Shown here piece after piece: positions 33,244-33,542 of a DNA stretch of 33,542 bases. How positions within the stretch are numbered: the stretch's first letter is position 1; each line of letters opens with the position of its first letter. The stretch spans positions 1-33,542 of the forward strand of contig CAAGEG010000085.1 in the NCBI GenBank assembly GCA_900768785.1, given 5' to 3'. The stretch comes from an uncultured Prevotella sp. Its GTDB lineage: Bacteria > Bacteroidota > Bacteroidia > Bacteroidales > Bacteroidaceae. The notes beneath the pieces are model-generated. The model saw only the letters and a program-made list of their open reading frames with translations, had not been told where the DNA came from and searched no databases. Made by a program: the position numbers and the translations under genes.

Positions 33244-33542
33244 GCAATTCTTTGAAGGCAAATTCAAATTATTTCTACAAGGATTGGCTACCGACGGAGT
33301 AGCGAGAGCTGAGTTTAAAGTTTGCTTGAATGATATGCCGAGTCGTGTCGGAAGAAGACAACTATCAAATCTGCTACTTTATTTCGTAGGGATTTCAATT
33401 CCACGCGAGCGGAAATAAGGGCTCTGCTATGAATAATTTGGATAGTGAGGGGAAAGCAAACTATATTAACCTCTAACATATACAAATCCCGTGAGCGGAA
33501 ATACATATGTAAACAAAAAGTTGCGCACGATATCGCCCGCAA
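33244..33542. other. Unassigned right-hand end with a 14-base imperfect direct repeat
   Basis: No gene is convincing here. CGCGAGCGGAAATA (33404-33417) and CGTGAGCGGAAATA (33490-33503) differ at one base and are 86 bases apart. Short open frames exist on both strands: plus to 33418, and minus from the window edge to 33315, including KSLRNKVADLIVVFFRHDSA. Neither has a family I recognise, and at most one can be real. Base composition is slightly richer in G+C than the neighbouring intergenic DNA. The sequence runs off the window. Confidence 0.4.

Overview
The window looks like chromosomal DNA from an anaerobic member of the Bacteroidales, most likely Prevotellaceae or a close relative (inference from gene content; species not determined). 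The evidence is a SusC/SusD outer-membrane pair with Bacteroidota-type lipoproteins, a C10 peptidase ending in a type IX secretion sorting domain, a DUF3109 protein, an S46 dipeptidyl peptidase, a two-iron desulfoferrodoxin, and promoters of the Bacteroidota form (TTTG, about 20 bases, TAnnTTTG) instead of the E. coli -35/-10 form. Both ends of the window lie in low-complexity intergenic-type DNA, and the susC gene at the left end is broken, so the window may be an entire metagenomic contig.

Layout. 1-5711: a broken susC 3' part, susD and a Calx-beta-like surface lipoprotein (one operon ending in a hairpin), then a secreted C10 cysteine peptidase. 5954-6838: an AraC-type regulator. 6866-9969, minus strand: DUF3109 protein, ung and gpmI. 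10270-15141: the sufB-sufC-sufD-sufS iron-sulfur assembly operon behind a clear promoter. 15414-18428: a small membrane protein (minus), rnhB, a WYL-domain regulator and a lone tyrosine recombinase. 18680-19652: an ECF sigma factor overlapping a probable anti-sigma gene. 19975-23105, minus: pnp and a zinc-ribbon NUDIX hydrolase. 23208-26623: a secreted esterase-like hydrolase, superoxide reductase (dfx) and a P1B-type metal ATPase. 26710-33046: a fused SpmA/SpmB-like membrane protein, a polysaccharide flippase, an S46 peptidase (DPP7-like), a small secreted protein and a BASS-type transporter.

Functional themes. Nutrient capture and proteolysis at the cell surface (SusCD set, C10 peptidase, DPP7-like peptidase), iron-sulfur and oxygen-stress functions suited to an anaerobe (SUF, desulfoferrodoxin, metal ATPase), and housekeeping nucleic-acid enzymes (Ung, RNase HII, PNPase).

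The most unusual structure is not a gene. Four intergenic stretches (about 50-117, 8258-8384, 15299-15408 and 33134-33243) are imperfect tandem arrays with a period of 22 (occasionally 23) bases. Three of them share short core words (AGCAT, ACGACTCG-like, TTGATA-GC) set inside array-specific outer bases, and many units have dyad symmetry. I do not recognise this as a named element; it is the main candidate for an undescribed system.
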